Source: Xanthostigma xanthostigma
Taxonomy: Eukaryota > Arthropoda > Insecta > Raphidioptera > Raphidiidae
Length of the DNA: 64,000 nt
Reading direction: 5' to 3'
NCBI GenBank assembly: GCA_963575645.1
Contig: OY754464.1
Span: 2,666,001-2,730,000, forward strand
This document shows, one piece after another, positions 12,283-23,284 of this stretch. The position numbers and the translations under genes were made by a program. Positions within the stretch are counted from its first letter, which is position 1. Each line of letters begins with the position of its first letter. The notes below the pieces were generated by a model. That model ran no database searches. It was not told where the DNA came from and was given only the letters and a program-made list of their open reading frames with translations.

Positions 12283-12717
12283 GTGGCCTCATCTGCGGAG
12301 ACGCTCTCATCTGATAACAACGCTGAATGTAGATGGGTTAATGTCTACTTTAGTGCTGATCAGAGACCGGAATATTGCGCTATTATCCGTGCAAATAACA
12401 TACAAAGTTTGACAACAAAATATATACAGTGTTACTTCGTTGATTCGAATTCCGATAATTCGTTTCTTCGACTTTGAATTATATTGTAACAGAGACCCCC
12501 CCAGCAGGCGACGACAATGAATTTCGAGAGACAACAATCGAACAATTCTAACAATGACGCACAGATTGTTGTGGGACAACATTCGGCTTGTAGTACTGAC
12601 AATGATATGGGGCAACAAACGGTTTGTTATTCTAACAATGACACACGGATTGTTGTGGGACAACTAAAAGTAGATACTAAAAAGTATAAAAATAATAAAA
12701 GAAATATTTTGTTTTAA
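12283..12717 (+). other. two short open frames of unknown status
   Basis: Frame 12283-12477 (64 codons) begins at a GTG, which weakens it. Frame 12517-12717 (66 codons from ATG) has an internal repeat: NNDAQIVVGQ and NNDTRIVVGQ about 28 residues apart. No domain is recognised. The repeat is also visible as DNA (GATTGTTGTGGGACAAC twice), so it may be a minisatellite rather than protein. Confidence 0.25.
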
Positions 12718-12995
12718 TATATCACGTTTGTAAAACGAACTAAAACGTATAAAATAATTTCTTTACAGTCAGATTTTTAACTCGTAGGCTTTGAAACGAA
12801 AAACGTGGGGCGCATGCGACAGTTATATAAGAAGTGTAGAGAGTAGCTATACCAATGATAAAATCTATTTATGAGATAAAACGCATAATGCGCCCCACGC
12901 TTTCGTTTCAAATGCTACGAGTTAAAAACCTGACTGTAAAGAAATTATTTTATACCTTTAAGTTCGCTTTAAAAACGCGGTATATTAAAAAAAAA
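12712..12995. repeat. fold-back with GTGGGGCGC apex
   Basis: The arms, about 12712-12820 and 12885-12995, are near-complementary (TAAAATAATTTCTTTACAGT, TTAACTCGTAG, TTTGAAACGAAA, then GTGGGGCGCAT). The loop is about 65 bp. A second, otherwise different fold-back with the same GTGGGGCGC near its apex is at 57824-58073. Confidence 0.7.
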
Positions 12996-13316
12996 TATTT
13001 CTTTTATTTTAAGTATTGAAACAGGAAAAAACCGGATAGTAAGAACCATGTTAAATAATAATAGCGTGTCATGTTTTAGGAAAGGGTTAATATTCTTAAC
13101 GGGAGCAATGTTAATGTGTGGTCGATGTTCCTAGACGCCTCTGTGCGGTTGCAACAATACCTTGAAAGATTAGTTCGTACACCATCAATCTTTTGGTTGA
13201 CGTCACCGTGTAGTACCATACCCAACTATACTTATAATAAATGGTGACGTGGCTGACTCACTGATTTCTAAATCAATGGATGACGAAATATGGCGGCCGC
13301 TGCGTGAATCATAACA
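12996..13316. other. unassigned intergenic sequence
   Basis: Nothing recognised. A short segment AATGGTGACGTGGCTGACTC near 13241 recurs with one change near 14892, on the other side of the two MITEs. Confidence 0.4.
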
Positions 13317-13890
13317 CAGTATGTAAGCTCGTAAGGTGCACATAGGGAAATTAGCATTGGGAAAAAATATTTAGATCAGAGTTAGCCATGACTGCATTAA
13401 TTGTTATTTCTATTGAATTATCGTGGTAATCTTGAGGATTTCTATTTTATTTTGATTTATTTTTATTTTACTTGACTTTTTTAATAACAAAAAGCTCTTA
13501 TAATTCATTATTTTAATTTTTATGTACAAAAATAAAACAAAAAAACAACTCCATCTGTTCGGAAACATTTGATTCAAAAATTGTCAGACTGGTATGACGT
13601 ATGCGCGTTGGTAAGTCAGTGACCCCATGTCTTTAGTTTCAACACGAATAGGCGGAGATATTTGATCTCGCCCCATATTTAAGTATTTTTGGGAATTTAA
13701 TGTCCCATTAATAAAAAAAAGTCCGATTATGTTGTAATCATTTGAATATTTTCTTCAGTAGTATACACATTCATTTAGCAAAAGAATATTATCTGTCAAA
13801 TTGAAAAACAAGATTTCAAGGCTCACTCTGATCCAGTCATTTTTTCCCAATGTTAATTTCCCTATGTGCACCTTACGTGTTTACATACTG
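13317..13890 (-). mobile_element. mariner-type MITE, family M copy 1
   Basis: The ends CAGTATGTAAGCTCGTAAGG and the inverse CCTTACGTGTTTACATACTG start terminal repeats of over 50 bp. The right flank is TA (13891-13892); the left TA has mutated to CA. The second copy, 47054-47623, is in reverse orientation. It carries a decayed transposase segment on its minus strand. Confidence 0.85.
13551..13740 (-). pseudogene. mariner-type transposase relic
   Basis: The minus strand reads GSLTYQRAYVIPV, then, after a stop in place of the expected Arg, QFLNQMFPNRW. This corresponds to the region around the second catalytic Asp of mariner-family transposases (usually FQQDGAPPH...VRxFL). The DGAPPH part is missing, exactly as in the copy at 47073-47459. 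It is too short and too broken to be functional. Confidence 0.7.
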
Positions 13891-13892
13891 TA

Positions 13893-14447
13893 TAATGTGT
13901 GTTCACCGATATAGTGGTAACAGTGAATAATTCTTATATCCCACTAGTCACAAAAAAGTCCCAATAGTTTTTTTATTCCGTTCGATCAGAAACTGCTGAG
14001 GAATATTTTTTGTACTTCAAACTTAGCCGAAGCTGTACTGCATTTATTTTTTTACATTTTCGAATTCTCCATTTTCTTTGTCTATACATTCATATAAAAT
14101 TGTCAATAGGTTACATAAGAAAATATTCGAGAAAAACGTTATCGATTTATTAATTAAACAAACAGTAATAATTATCATTAATATTGTCCTATGATGAATA
14201 TTTATTACTGTTTGTTTAATTCATAACGTTTTTTTTCTAGAATATTTTCTTATGTAACTCTATAACAATATTATATAAATTTATAGAGATTTTGAAAATG
14301 TAAAAAACAATTATGTTGCCATTTGAAAAAAAATGCATGTAGGTAAGTAGGTACACGAGTTTGAAGTCAAAAAAAAATATATACTTTTTTTTGTATCTAG
14401 TAGGATACAAGAATTATTCATTGTTACCGGTATCGGTGAACACACTG
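13893..14447. mobile_element. palindromic TA-target MITE
   Basis: Right end CGGTGAACACACTG|TA; left end, mutated at its tip, TA|TAATGTGTGTTCACCG. The arms continue through GTAACAATGAATAATTC-like and TATCCTACTAG-like sequence. Inner blocks (TTTTCTTATGTAAC, ATTTTCGAATTCTCC and complements) make most of its length self-complementary. It shares the TA at 13891-13892 with the preceding MITE. Confidence 0.75.
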
Positions 14448-14594
14448 TATTCATAATTTTAAGGTTATTTTAACAAAACATTTATGTTTGAAATGTGTCT
14501 ATATTCCATATATTTAATAACTGCTATATTGCTAGTGGCCATAAGTGGAAGCGTGGCCCATAAAGTAAGACAGCAAATAAGTGTTTTATATCTC

Positions 14595-14843
14595 TTTCTT
14601 TTTACTTGACCCGTTGTGCGCAAGTGTCGGGTCTGTAGTGGGGCTATTAGTAAATGAAATATAGCAAGCCACATCCCTTTCACAGCTTAGTTCCATGTGC
14701 AAACTGACGCGCATCAATTCACGGACATGCGCATGAGACTCAGAGTATAATAAGTGAGACAGACGTATAAATGTTTGTACCGTAGTGTTTAAGTCTTTCT
14801 CCCGATCATTGCTAACAATATATAGTGTATTAAATATATGGGT
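14595..14843 (+). repeat. dispersed repeat, copy 1 of 2
   Basis: About 250 bp from TTCTTTTTACTTGACCCGTT to TATTAAATATATGG is closely repeated at 44400-44653 in the same orientation. It holds ACGGACATGCGCATGAGACT. No coding frame is shared; class unknown. Confidence 0.7.
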
Positions 14844-15414
14844 TATTCGTTATCCATTAATAATAGAGATCAATGCCATCTACTAGTAATAAATGGTAAC
14901 GTGGCTGACTCTGTACAACGGCATACAGAGGCTTCGTATACACACACATGGAACAGTACAGTGTGCAGCTTTTAAACATCTGTCAAACCCTTAGTGACGT
15001 CAACAGACATCTCTGTACTACAATTTACTATTATATGACTGGTAAACCTAACCTCAACCTTATCGTGAAGGCTTTAAATATACACGACGTGTCGCGTTCA
15101 GGTTCACAGATGTTGTACAAATATTTTACAAGTCATAAACATCGGTTGTGTGAACAATTTGTGTTCCCAATACTAATCGGTCTATTAATAGTACAATTTT
15201 TTATTGATCGTTCTCAAAATTAATAACGTTACTACATTTTTCAGCGCATTTCTATTAAAAATCTTTTCTTTTTCTATGCCGCCATTTATTTTTCTGCGAG
15301 TACAATCTAATGTTCTACGTTTTACCGATAATTCATTGTCGGTCTGAAAATAACTTAAAAATAATATTTATAAGTGAGATACAGAGCTGTTGTTTAATGA
15401 GTTAATATTAATTA
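14844..15414. other. unassigned intergenic sequence
   Basis: A 91-codon plus-strand open frame (14948-15223) has an ATG and a hydrophobic C-terminus, but no known domain, no compositional coding signal and no homologue I recognise. Left unassigned. Confidence 0.3.
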
Positions 15415-15610
15415 AAATCTTTGATTAATGTCTGAATAGAACTCTTCAAATAAATAAAATTGTCGACCAACTTATTTCTTTCAGACCATATATTGATCCA
15501 AATCCGGATCGAAACGTCATCTTTTGTTATATTGATTTATATTTTTATTATTTTTTGTCAATATATGGTCTGAAAAAAATTGGTCGACAATTTTATTTAT
15601 TTGAATAATA
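15415..15610. repeat. short-repeat family B copy (inverted pair)
   Basis: TAAATAAAATTGTCGACCAA (about 15449) and its complement (about 15580) enclose CAGACCATATATTGA and AATCCGGATCGAAACGTCAT. The same set of blocks recurs at 16430-16880 and, reversed, at 32655-32920. The CCGGAYYGAAACGT block is discussed as a possible hammerhead-like core; this copy lacks the CTGAAGA half. Confidence 0.6.
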
Positions 15611-15687
15611 TTTATTAATATATTTTCTAAATTCTCTTCGCACCAATAATGGTAAAACTACAGTTAAAAAAATAATAACAATATTGT

Positions 15688-16056
15688 GTGCCGCACCGGT
15701 TTTCATCCACTCACCTATGGTTTACCCCAGTCGTTCGTCCCAGAGTAAGTCGTGTGCTTATACAGTTTATACCCGTTCCTCCACCACATATACCCGTTAT
15801 ATCACGTTACACCACCGTTTATAAAACTATCCGTTGGCGAACTTTCTATCCGGCCGCGCATGCGCGAATGAAGTTTTCTGAGGTTTTCATTTCAAAAACT
15901 ATAAGTAGAAGCAGTGTAACCCCGACTCAACTCAAATACAAATTTGAGGTTATGAGAGAGAAATTGAAAGTAAAGCGAAATGTAAAATTTGTGAATCGGC
16001 CATTTAGTTTTTTCGATGATCTATTTTTACCACGCCTACTCTATTGTTTGAATTAA
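15688..16056 (+). other. 122-codon open frame of unknown origin
   Basis: It opens with GTG (15688) and reads Pro/Val/Arg-rich sequence (PVVRPRVSRVL, FIPVPPPHIPVISRY) followed by a Lys-rich C-terminus. No domain is recognised. The DNA is GC-richer than its surroundings (it includes CCGGCCGCGCATGCGCG), so it may be a fragment of a GC-rich element or a relic exon. Kept at low confidence. Confidence 0.2.
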
Positions 16057-16429
16057 TGAGGAAATAGACCTTTAATTATTCAATAAATGTAATTTGTGTT
16101 GGACAGAATTGATTGACATCAACAAGTTATGTGTCCGTACAATTAATAATGTCACAAACAATTTCAATTGAAGTTTGAGTACGGTTATTGGACTGTGCAT
16201 TTTTTTATCGCTTCCCTTGCGAACCACTGATCTCTAAATTAACGAATCAAAGGTAGGTGGCTACTTCCTATACAGCGCTCGGAAAGAGCAGAATATAGAC
16301 AAGAATTTGGCTGGCAACTTGAATGGAGCATTTGAATTAAGAAGTTTCAAATTAACACCAATACAAATAACGATATAGCCTAGTCAAGAACTGAGATTCA
16401 AATCTTTGTTCAACGTCTGTTATTATTTT

Positions 16430-16880
16430 TTCATTAATATTTCCATATTATAAATTCAAACTTAATTCTGTTTTTTCATTATTTTGATAATCATTAATAA
16501 TTTTGAAAGATTTTATGAAAAGTTAATTAGAATTTAAATATTAATTATTTTTTATATTTTTAGATCAGTTCTGAAGAAGGTCCAAATCCGGATTGAAACG
16601 TTAATGTATTAATTTTATATTGTTTGTTAATATATTGTCTGAAAAATTGGTCGATAATTTTATTTATTGAAGAGTTCTAATCAGACGTTAGTCAAAGATT
16701 TGATTAATTCTATTAGAAAATAATTAGTAGTTAATTTTTATATTTTTTAGCTTAATTATGAAGAAGATTTAAATCCGGACCGAAACGTCATCTATTGAAT
16801 TATTGAATTATAATTTTTGTCAATATATAGTCTGAAAAAAATGGTCGATAATTTTATTTATTTGAAGAACTGAGATTCAT
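16430..16880 (+). repeat. short-repeat family B, two copies in tandem
   Basis: Two copies of the unit with CTGAAGAAGGTCCAAATCC (16571) and TGAAGAAGATTTAAATCCGG (about 16758), each followed by GAAACGT, AATATATxGTCTGAAAAA, TGGTCGATAATTTTATTTAT. The extended region includes an unshared AT-rich start. Non-coding; possibly the terminal repeats of a Penelope-like element. Confidence 0.6.
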
Positions 16881-17247
16881 GAGAAAAATAGATCGAAGTC
16901 TTCAAAAAATATGAGCAATAGCTTATTCGATTCGGTAAAATATTCCGAAAAAGACGTTTTTTTGCCGACAAAAATTGTATTTGTTATTAACAAAAAACGA
17001 AAAGACAAAAGCCCCTCAGATTTTTAGCAATTACTCAAAAACTATAAGCGATAGCGGAAATTGAAAAAAAGGTTCTTAAAGAGGAGAAAATTTCCAATAG
17101 AAAAGTGTCACCTCCCGCACTCTATCTCTATTATTTATTATTTTAATTTGACGTTGAAAATAGGGTTCCGCGGGGCTGTTACAGCTCGAGCGCAACGCCC
17201 TGTAAAGAGAGCACAACACATAAAATAATTTTTTTTTATAGTATTAA

Positions 17248-17551
17248 GGTAGTACGAGCACCAAGGCAATTTTAAATAAAAGGCTTGATTTTTTTTATAT
17301 GAAGTCTAAACCAATTCTGAAAATTTTAGGGGCGGTTGCCCGATTATTTTTAATCTTTTTAATTAGTCGGGCACGACGGTTTTTTTTTGTTTTCAATAAT
17401 TTATTAAGGTTTTAACTTTAATTTAAATAGTTTTTTTTTTTAATTTCCACCGACCAGTTTTGGAGAAATCAATGAAAACATATCATCCATCTCCCGAAAT
17501 AAAAAAAAAATCAAGCCTTTTATATAAAGGTGCCTAGGTGCTCGTACTACC
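17248..17551. mobile_element. TTAA-target MITE (piggyBac-like)
   Basis: Perfect inverted ends GGTAGTACGAGCACC are directly flanked by TTAA at 17244-17247 and 17552-17555. The arms continue with AAGGCTTGATTTTTTTT. Its 304 bp carry no transposase. A TTAA target with short inverted ends is the piggyBac signature. Confidence 0.75.
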
Positions 17552-17879
17552 TTAAATAACAATTTAAAAATTTGAATAAATTATGGTGTCATTTTAACAC
17601 TTGAAAGAATAAATTTCCGTTGAAAAAAAAATGTTTAAACTTATTTTTAATAAACAGTGGAACTATTATTAACTAAATAATTTTTTTTAAAACCGTCTCC
17701 ATTGAAATCAACAAATAATGTTTAAATAATCAGCCTATAAATTTTTTGCTTCATGGAGCCCTTTTTACATCTATACTTAACAAGATTACGATATAAAAGT
17801 GTTTGAAAGTTATATATTTTGTTTATTATGTTTTTTAAATATAACAAAAAATTGAAAAAACGCGCATTTTGGCAATTGT

Positions 17880-18060
17880 TTGTTAACTTTGCGTCCGTAG
17901 CTGCGTTTCAGCTTCCTACAGATGCGTTTTGATGGCCACGTCTCTCAGTCAATACCTCTAAATAGCGGAAACTGCATTTAGACACGTTACTTCCGTGCGA
18001 AAGTTGCTCTCGAGTCGCGCCAAAGAAATGTTTCGAAATTAAACAGCTTCATCAACTGAA
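17880..18060 (+). repeat. dispersed repeat related to 49150-49440
   Basis: GCGTCCGTAGCTGCGTTTC, TAAATAGCGGAAACTGC and ACTTCCGTGCGAAA match two adjacent copies near 49150-49440. Class unknown. Confidence 0.5.
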
Positions 18061-18597
18061 ACTGCACAATCCCTATTTTGCAGATCAGTTTTGCCAACTC
18101 ATAATCTATATAAATTGATGAGTCACTAGACAAACATAATTAATTACGCAGTTTGTGAGTAGTATATATACCTATATTATGTATGGGTCGTCGAAATGTA
18201 CATTGATTGATTGATTGATTGGTTATTGGTCGATCTACTAAACTGTTCTCATAGTTGACAGCCTACGCGCTTACGTTTTTTGCTATATAGTAATAGACGA
18301 CGATAATAATTGATTGTTACATAATCAGCATCGACAATAATAAATATTGAATAAACGATCTGCGAACGGATTTCTTTACAGTCGATCGAGTTCGATGAAA
18401 AATTTATTTTCATTCGCAAAATACAAAACAATTACAACGTAACATTGAAGTACGCGAGTGCGGCAAAAACAACTGATATACGGTTTCGACAGCGTAGTAA
18501 TAATAAAATTAATAGGACGAACTCATTGACGACGAAGAATAAAATCATTGTGAAAAAATAACTCTAATAATTTAGACTGATGATGATCCTGTTTCAA
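18061..18597. other. unassigned intergenic sequence
   Basis: A short (TTGA)n tract lies near 18203-18222. No gene is recognised. Confidence 0.4.
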
Positions 18598-18968
18598 TGT
18601 TGGAAGTTTAAAAAGAAAGAATCCTGGTGGCATAGGATCGATGAAACAAAGCAAATACTGAAGGTTTTTATTGGATTTTATTGTCTGACGTTTCGGCAAT
18701 CTTTATGGCATCTTCGGAGAATCTAGAAGATTCATATATGAAAAGTTTTAAATTATTATTGTTACAGTTGTACAGAACAGTAACTTTAACAATAACAACT
18801 GTAACAATAATAATTTAAAACTTTTCATATATGAATCTTCTAGATTCTCCGAAGATGGCATAAAGATTGCCGAAACGTCAGACAATAAAATGCAATAAAA
18901 ACCTTCAGTATTTGCTTTGTTTCATCGATCCTATGCCACCAGGATTCTTCCTTTTTAATCTTCCAACA
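18598..18968. repeat. near-perfect 370-bp palindrome (family A)
   Basis: TGTTGGAAG at 18598 pairs with CTTCCAACA at 18968, and the arms pair almost base for base for about 175 bp each, with a loop of about 15 bp around 18777. Each arm contains GAAGATGGCATAAAGATTGC followed by CGAAACGTC, a hammerhead-like arrangement. It could be a Penelope-type inverted terminal pair or a Foldback element. No open frame. Confidence 0.8.
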
Positions 18969-18991
18969 ATAAAATCATTGTTTTATAAAGT

Positions 18992-19125
18992 ATAGCGGTC
19001 CGTCCCGGTTTCACCCGGGTGCAAAAGAACCAATGCAGGGGCGGAAACTTGAATACGCAAGTTCATCTTAGTTTACCAAGATGAATGTTGTGTCCAAATT
19101 TCATGATGATCGGAATTACCTTTAT
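18992..19125 (-). mobile_element. Helitron 3' fragment, family 1
   Basis: It starts with the complement of the Helitron 3' hairpin (CGGTTTCACCCGGGTGCAAA) and continues with the tail seen in the full copies (AAATTTCATGATGATCGG). CTAG has mutated to CTAT. The 5' part is missing. Confidence 0.7.
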
Positions 19126-19839
19126 CATATTCTTAGTTGCCCACAAACTTGCAAACTGTGAACATGGCGAGTAAATGAAAATCTCTGTGTATTGACGAAA
19201 AAGTTTTATTAATACGCGCAATAGAGGCGGAAGAGGTTGAAAGACAACTTTCAGATTCAGTCGCTCGACCGTATTGACAATATGGAAGAACAAAGAGAAA
19301 ATTCTAGAAGCAGAAGAGGATGGAAAAATAGTAAAAAAAAATATTAATGGATTATTTCTTCTCTCCGTTTAACGGCAACTCTCAATAACGCCACAAAGTG
19401 CACAATCCCTTGAGTGTCGCTATATAGAGTTTACACTGTATATAAATTAAGGTCTTGTATCTGTTTTTATTTTACGCTCAGCAACTAAAATGAAAACTAA
19501 TTTCTCTATTACTGCGAATGAAACAAAAAACGGTCTAGTGGAGCCATTTTCAAATTGATATTTATTCGAATTATATAACATTAATTTAGACTCATGTGGA
19601 GCAATCTAATTAATGAATGCCTCCATTTTGCATATAAGTTACACACGTTCGTAATTATATTAAGCTTAAGTGTTTGTATTTATTAATTTAGTACGTCCTG
19701 TGAGTTCCCATTTGATTTATTAATATTTACAATGTAAATATAAGCAATTACAAACGAGATTTAGAACCTTTTTGTATTTAACTGGTGGATAAAATAAAAC
19801 CGTACAAATATTCACCTTGACCTCTATATCTATAAGTAA
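19126..19839. other. unassigned AT-rich sequence
   Basis: Nothing gene-like. The 76-codon minus open frame 19063-19293 overlaps the Helitron tail and is an artefact. Confidence 0.4.
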
Positions 19840-19913
19840 CGGCTCTTTAAAATTTGAGAAATTTTAAAATTGTAACTTTTGGCTCTTCCGTCTCAAAAGG
19901 TTGCCGACCCCTG
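19840..19913 (-). mobile_element. hAT element terminal fragment
   Basis: TTGGCTCTTCCGTCTCAAAA then GGTTGCCGACCCCTG is the same terminus as in the hAT element 31175-32270. Only one end is present. Confidence 0.7.
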
Positions 19914-20439
19914 CACTACACGCACAGCTAACTAGGAAATATGCCGCTTGGAGGAGCTTCCCACGAGACGGTAAATATGTTATCTCGAAGATAATTTTGA
20001 TCGCATTTATAACGAATTCAAAATAAGATTAATGGCATTTTATTCATTGTGTCGATTCTCAAAGACTTATCAAGGCTTAAAAAGTATAAAACTTTGAACA
20101 TATTTCATAACTGATTTTGTGGCATGAAAAGCTGCTTTGGTAAAACGTGAAAAAGTAATTTGTTAAAGAAATAAATCACGTTGGCGAGTTACACCGACAA
20201 ATCATTCTTTGAGCGATTTATAAGCGTAAACCGAGTAACCGGTATTATTTTTAAAACTGACATATAAACAAGTAAAAAACTAAAAAAGAAATTTTATCTC
20301 TATATATATAAATAATATAATAAAAATGTAGATCTGTCTGTCGGATTCGAGGTAACGAAAAACAACCGACCATCGAAATAGTTTTGCAGGGTAAAAACCC
20401 GCGCAAGCAGATTAGACTCTGTTTTATCTCTGTCAGTTA
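19914..20439. other. unassigned intergenic sequence
   Basis: No gene, RNA or bounded element recognised. Confidence 0.4.
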
Positions 20440-20633
20440 ACCCTTTCACTTCGAACGGAAGCATTTATCTATTATCGAATTGTCACTGCGCGTGCGCCAA
20501 ACCCATCTACAAAGCATTACGAAACCCAGCAGCCAAATCACGCTTGAAACCCAGTAGTCAAATCTACTCTTTAGAAAGGAACTTAACGGCATAACCAGCA
20601 TTGTGTGAAGCGACTTATGGTAATGGCTAGTTT
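20440..20633 (+). mobile_element. fragment of TTAA-target MITE family P
   Basis: AATTGTCACTGCGCGTGCGC, AACCCATCTACAAAGC and CACGCTTGAAACCCAG match the right half of the MITE at 36021-36857. The expected outer terminus is not intact. Confidence 0.55.
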
Positions 20634-21078
20634 ACACAGTGCGAGCTGCTGACCAGACAGTAGACAGCTACTCGGCTTGTCTACTCGTACGCCAGTAGCT
20701 CGACTCGCCTTTGCTGTCTACACGATACGAGTAGCTGCTGTCCAGTCTTGCGAGTTGCCATTTTGAATTCGTTAAACATTACGCAGGCGCTGTTCAAAAC
20801 ACGGGTTCCGCTCAGTAGATTATCCCGCTCGCACTGGCGAGCTACTGCCGAACGCGTCCAAACGATGCGAGCGACGGCCGAGCTGCTGTCATGTACGAGT
20901 TGCTGGCGGGCGAGCATGCGAGTGAAAACAAAAAATGTTGAAGTAACTCGGATGCGAGCTACTGTCTAACTCGCACGTGCGAGTTACTCGTACGTGACGT
21001 TCAAACAGCGCGAGTTACTGCAGTGCAGCTACTCGGCAGACTGACTCGTACGCTAGCTCGCACTGTGTAAACTAGCCA
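20634..21078. mobile_element. GC-rich MITE with internal subrepeats
   Basis: Inverted ends TGGCTAGTTTACACAGTGCG are at 20634 and, in complement, end at 21078; at least 24 bp match exactly. The inside is full of GCGAGYTACTG-like and AGTAGCTC-like short repeats in both orientations. Those explain the open frames at 20681-20969. No clear target duplication was found, so the superfamily is unassigned. Confidence 0.75.
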
Positions 21079-21242
21079 CAACATATAACATGAATTTTTA
21101 TCACAACAATACGAATTTTATGTAACAAATATTATTTCTATTTTCGAAATAGTCAAGCACAGTATTTATCTATCTATTTCTGAAATGGTAAATACTACGA
21201 TAATGGCAACAAACAGATTCAAAACGTTTATAAAAGCCCCTT

Positions 21243-21814
21243 CACATGGTGCTGGATTTCGAGCTCGCTTGCTTGCTTAAAGTCTTGCAGGCTGCCATGA
21301 ATAGTATCCTGCTTGGTGGTTGGTAGGGAGCGCGACTAGTTTCGCTTCACACACAGCTTGCTTGTTTGCTCGCTATTTTACTATAGGTTGACAGTTATAT
21401 TTAAAATTTAAATATGGATGTAAAGATTATGCAAGAAATAATTCGCTACTATGACTTTAATAACGATTGAAAAGTTTCAAGAGAGAATAAAAAAATCAAA
21501 GCGAGAACTTATTTCTTGTCGAGTACATTTACATTTTGATTTTACAACGTTTGGCCTCATCGCTGTTCACTTGAAACTTTTTTCAAACAACACCATATTC
21601 AACGAATGTCAGACGATAACACGTGATAAAATATGACTCCATAATTGGTCAAATTTTCAAACTAGCAGGCAGCGTTGCATGAAAAATAGCACTGAACCTA
21701 TCACCCAAATATAGCAAGATAGCGAGCAGCGGACTAATCAGTGACGTCACAATCCAGCAGCGTAGCGTGCAAGACTCCAAGCAAGCAAGCAAGCTCGAAA
21801 TCCAGCATCGTGTG
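21243..21814. mobile_element. MITE with about 55-bp inverted ends
   Basis: Left end CACATGGTGCTGGATTTCGA, then GCTTGCTTGC...AAGTCTTGCA; right end is its near-complement, ending GCATCGTGTGG. No transposase. The 61-codon frame 21451-21636 has no domain. Target duplication not resolved. Confidence 0.65.
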
Positions 21815-21857
21815 GTTTGTAATATTTTTGTTGTCGATGCATCGTACTATAGATATA

Positions 21858-22608
21858 TACCCGAATTCGATCAATGATCGAAATAAATGCGCAAAACTAG
21901 TTTTGACCAACGAATATTGTCCAAACCCGAAATCTTACATTTAAACGGGTATTGAGTGTTATAAAATGTGCAATACTACTTTTGCGCATTTAAATTGGTC
22001 AAAACTAGTTCTGTCCATTTTTGAAAGAACAGTACTAGTTCTGCTTGTTTCACTCAATCAACGTCCGAACTCGAACAAAAGTAGGGTTATGTTCTTGTTT
22101 ATGTACCTATTTATTGAATTATTCTCCTGAATGTTATAATTAATATAATTGTGGGATATTCAGTGTAATAATTAAGTAAAAATGCAAGATGAATTGGGAG
22201 TCTCAACTAGTTCGCCTATTGGAGGCTTTTGAAACATAATTTTATTACGAAACATAATTACGTTACTACAATAAGTGAGGTTAAAAAAGCAAATATATTG
22301 AAAGCTGAATTAAAACCTCTGTCTGCTAAACAATATACCGAAGAATAAATCTTTTTGATATAATAAGTATCATTGATGTGGAAAAGTTAATTAAAAAACG
22401 AAAAGTAAATTCCGATGCCATACTAGTAGATACTCTCCGTTCAAAAATGGACAGAACTAGTTTTGTCCAATTGAAAATCTGCAAAAGTAGTTTTGCTCAT
22501 TTTATAACACTTAATACCCGTTTAAATGTAAGATTTCGGGTTTGGTAAATATTCGTTGGTCAAAACTAGTTTTGCGCATTTATTTCGGTCATTGACCGAA
22601 TTCGGGTA
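21858..22608. mobile_element. MITE with about 185-bp inverted ends
   Basis: TACCCGAATTCG at 21858 pairs with CGAATTCGGGTA ending at 22608, and the arms match with few gaps over about 185 bp each. Both arms carry the short palindrome CAAAACTAGTTTTG or near-copies (about 21891, 22003, 22464, 22560). The middle is non-coding AT-rich DNA. Confidence 0.75.
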
Positions 22609-22622
22609 TAGACCGTAACATA

Positions 22623-23282
22623 CAGCGTGTCCACGGAAGTTCTTTACAAATGGAATTTTTTTTTGTTAATTATAGAAGCAAAAAAAATTTTTTGTGGAAA
22701 CCTCTAAAACACCAAAGAAAATTTTCTTCGGCCGAAAGTTATACGAGGGAAATCAAAAAGTTTTATTTGACTAAAAATAAAAATTATCTGTGATATTCAA
22801 GATTTTCGTACAATTAGTTACATAATCAAATTTAATTCAAAACAATAACATAACTAACTTCTAAATAATTATTTATTCATAATTGTAAATCAGAATTCAA
22901 CATATCCTTCATCTCTCTCCATACAAAGAACGGTTCTCCTTCCAAAATTCGTCACTGAATTTCGAATCATTGTAGAAGGAATTTGATGGATTTTTTCGGT
23001 GATAATCCTTTCCAATTGATCAATATCTTGAAAAGGTCTTTCAGAGTACACCATTTTCTTTAGATAGTCCCAGAGGAAATAATCTAGGGGTGTCAAATCG
23101 GGTGATCTGGCTTTAGTAAAATAAAACTTTTTGATTTCCCTCGTATAACTTTAGGCCGACAAAAATTTTCTTTAGTGTTTTAGAGGTTTTGGACGAAGCA
23201 GAACTTTTCCACAGAAAAAAATTTTTGCTCCAATAATTAATAAAAAAAATTCCATTTGTAAAGAACTTGTGTGGACACGCTG
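22623..23282 (-). mobile_element. mariner-type element, internally deleted
   Basis: The element runs CAGCGTGTCCAC...GTGGACACGCTG between TA at 22621-22622 and 23283-23284. Inverted ends extend for about 150 bp, through GTTATACGAGGGAAATCAAA. It retains only the last third of a transposase on the minus strand, so it is non-autonomous. Confidence 0.85.
22890..23114 (-). pseudogene. mariner-type transposase C-terminus
   Basis: The minus strand reads ARSPDLTPLDYFLWDYLKKM, then VYSERPFQDIDQLERIITEK, and ends GYVEF-stop. ARSPDLTPLDYFLW is the region of the third catalytic Asp in mariner-family transposases, and the C-terminus aligns with the usual ending. There is no ATG, and the N-terminal DNA-binding part and first two catalytic Asp residues are gone: the inverted end runs straight into ARSPDL. 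Frame still open, so loss is recent or the copy is young. Confidence 0.85.
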
Positions 23283-23284
23283 TA

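Noticed and set aside
12307-12663. 118-codon minus frame
   Set aside because: It is antisense to two weak plus frames and a GTTGTGGGACAAC DNA repeat; no domain on either strand.
18203-18222. (TTGA)n tract as telomeric repeat
   Set aside because: The insect telomere unit is TTAGG; this is a short microsatellite.
20681-20969. overlapping frames on both strands near 20.7-21.0 kb
   Set aside because: They arise from GC-rich subrepeats inside an inverted-end MITE.
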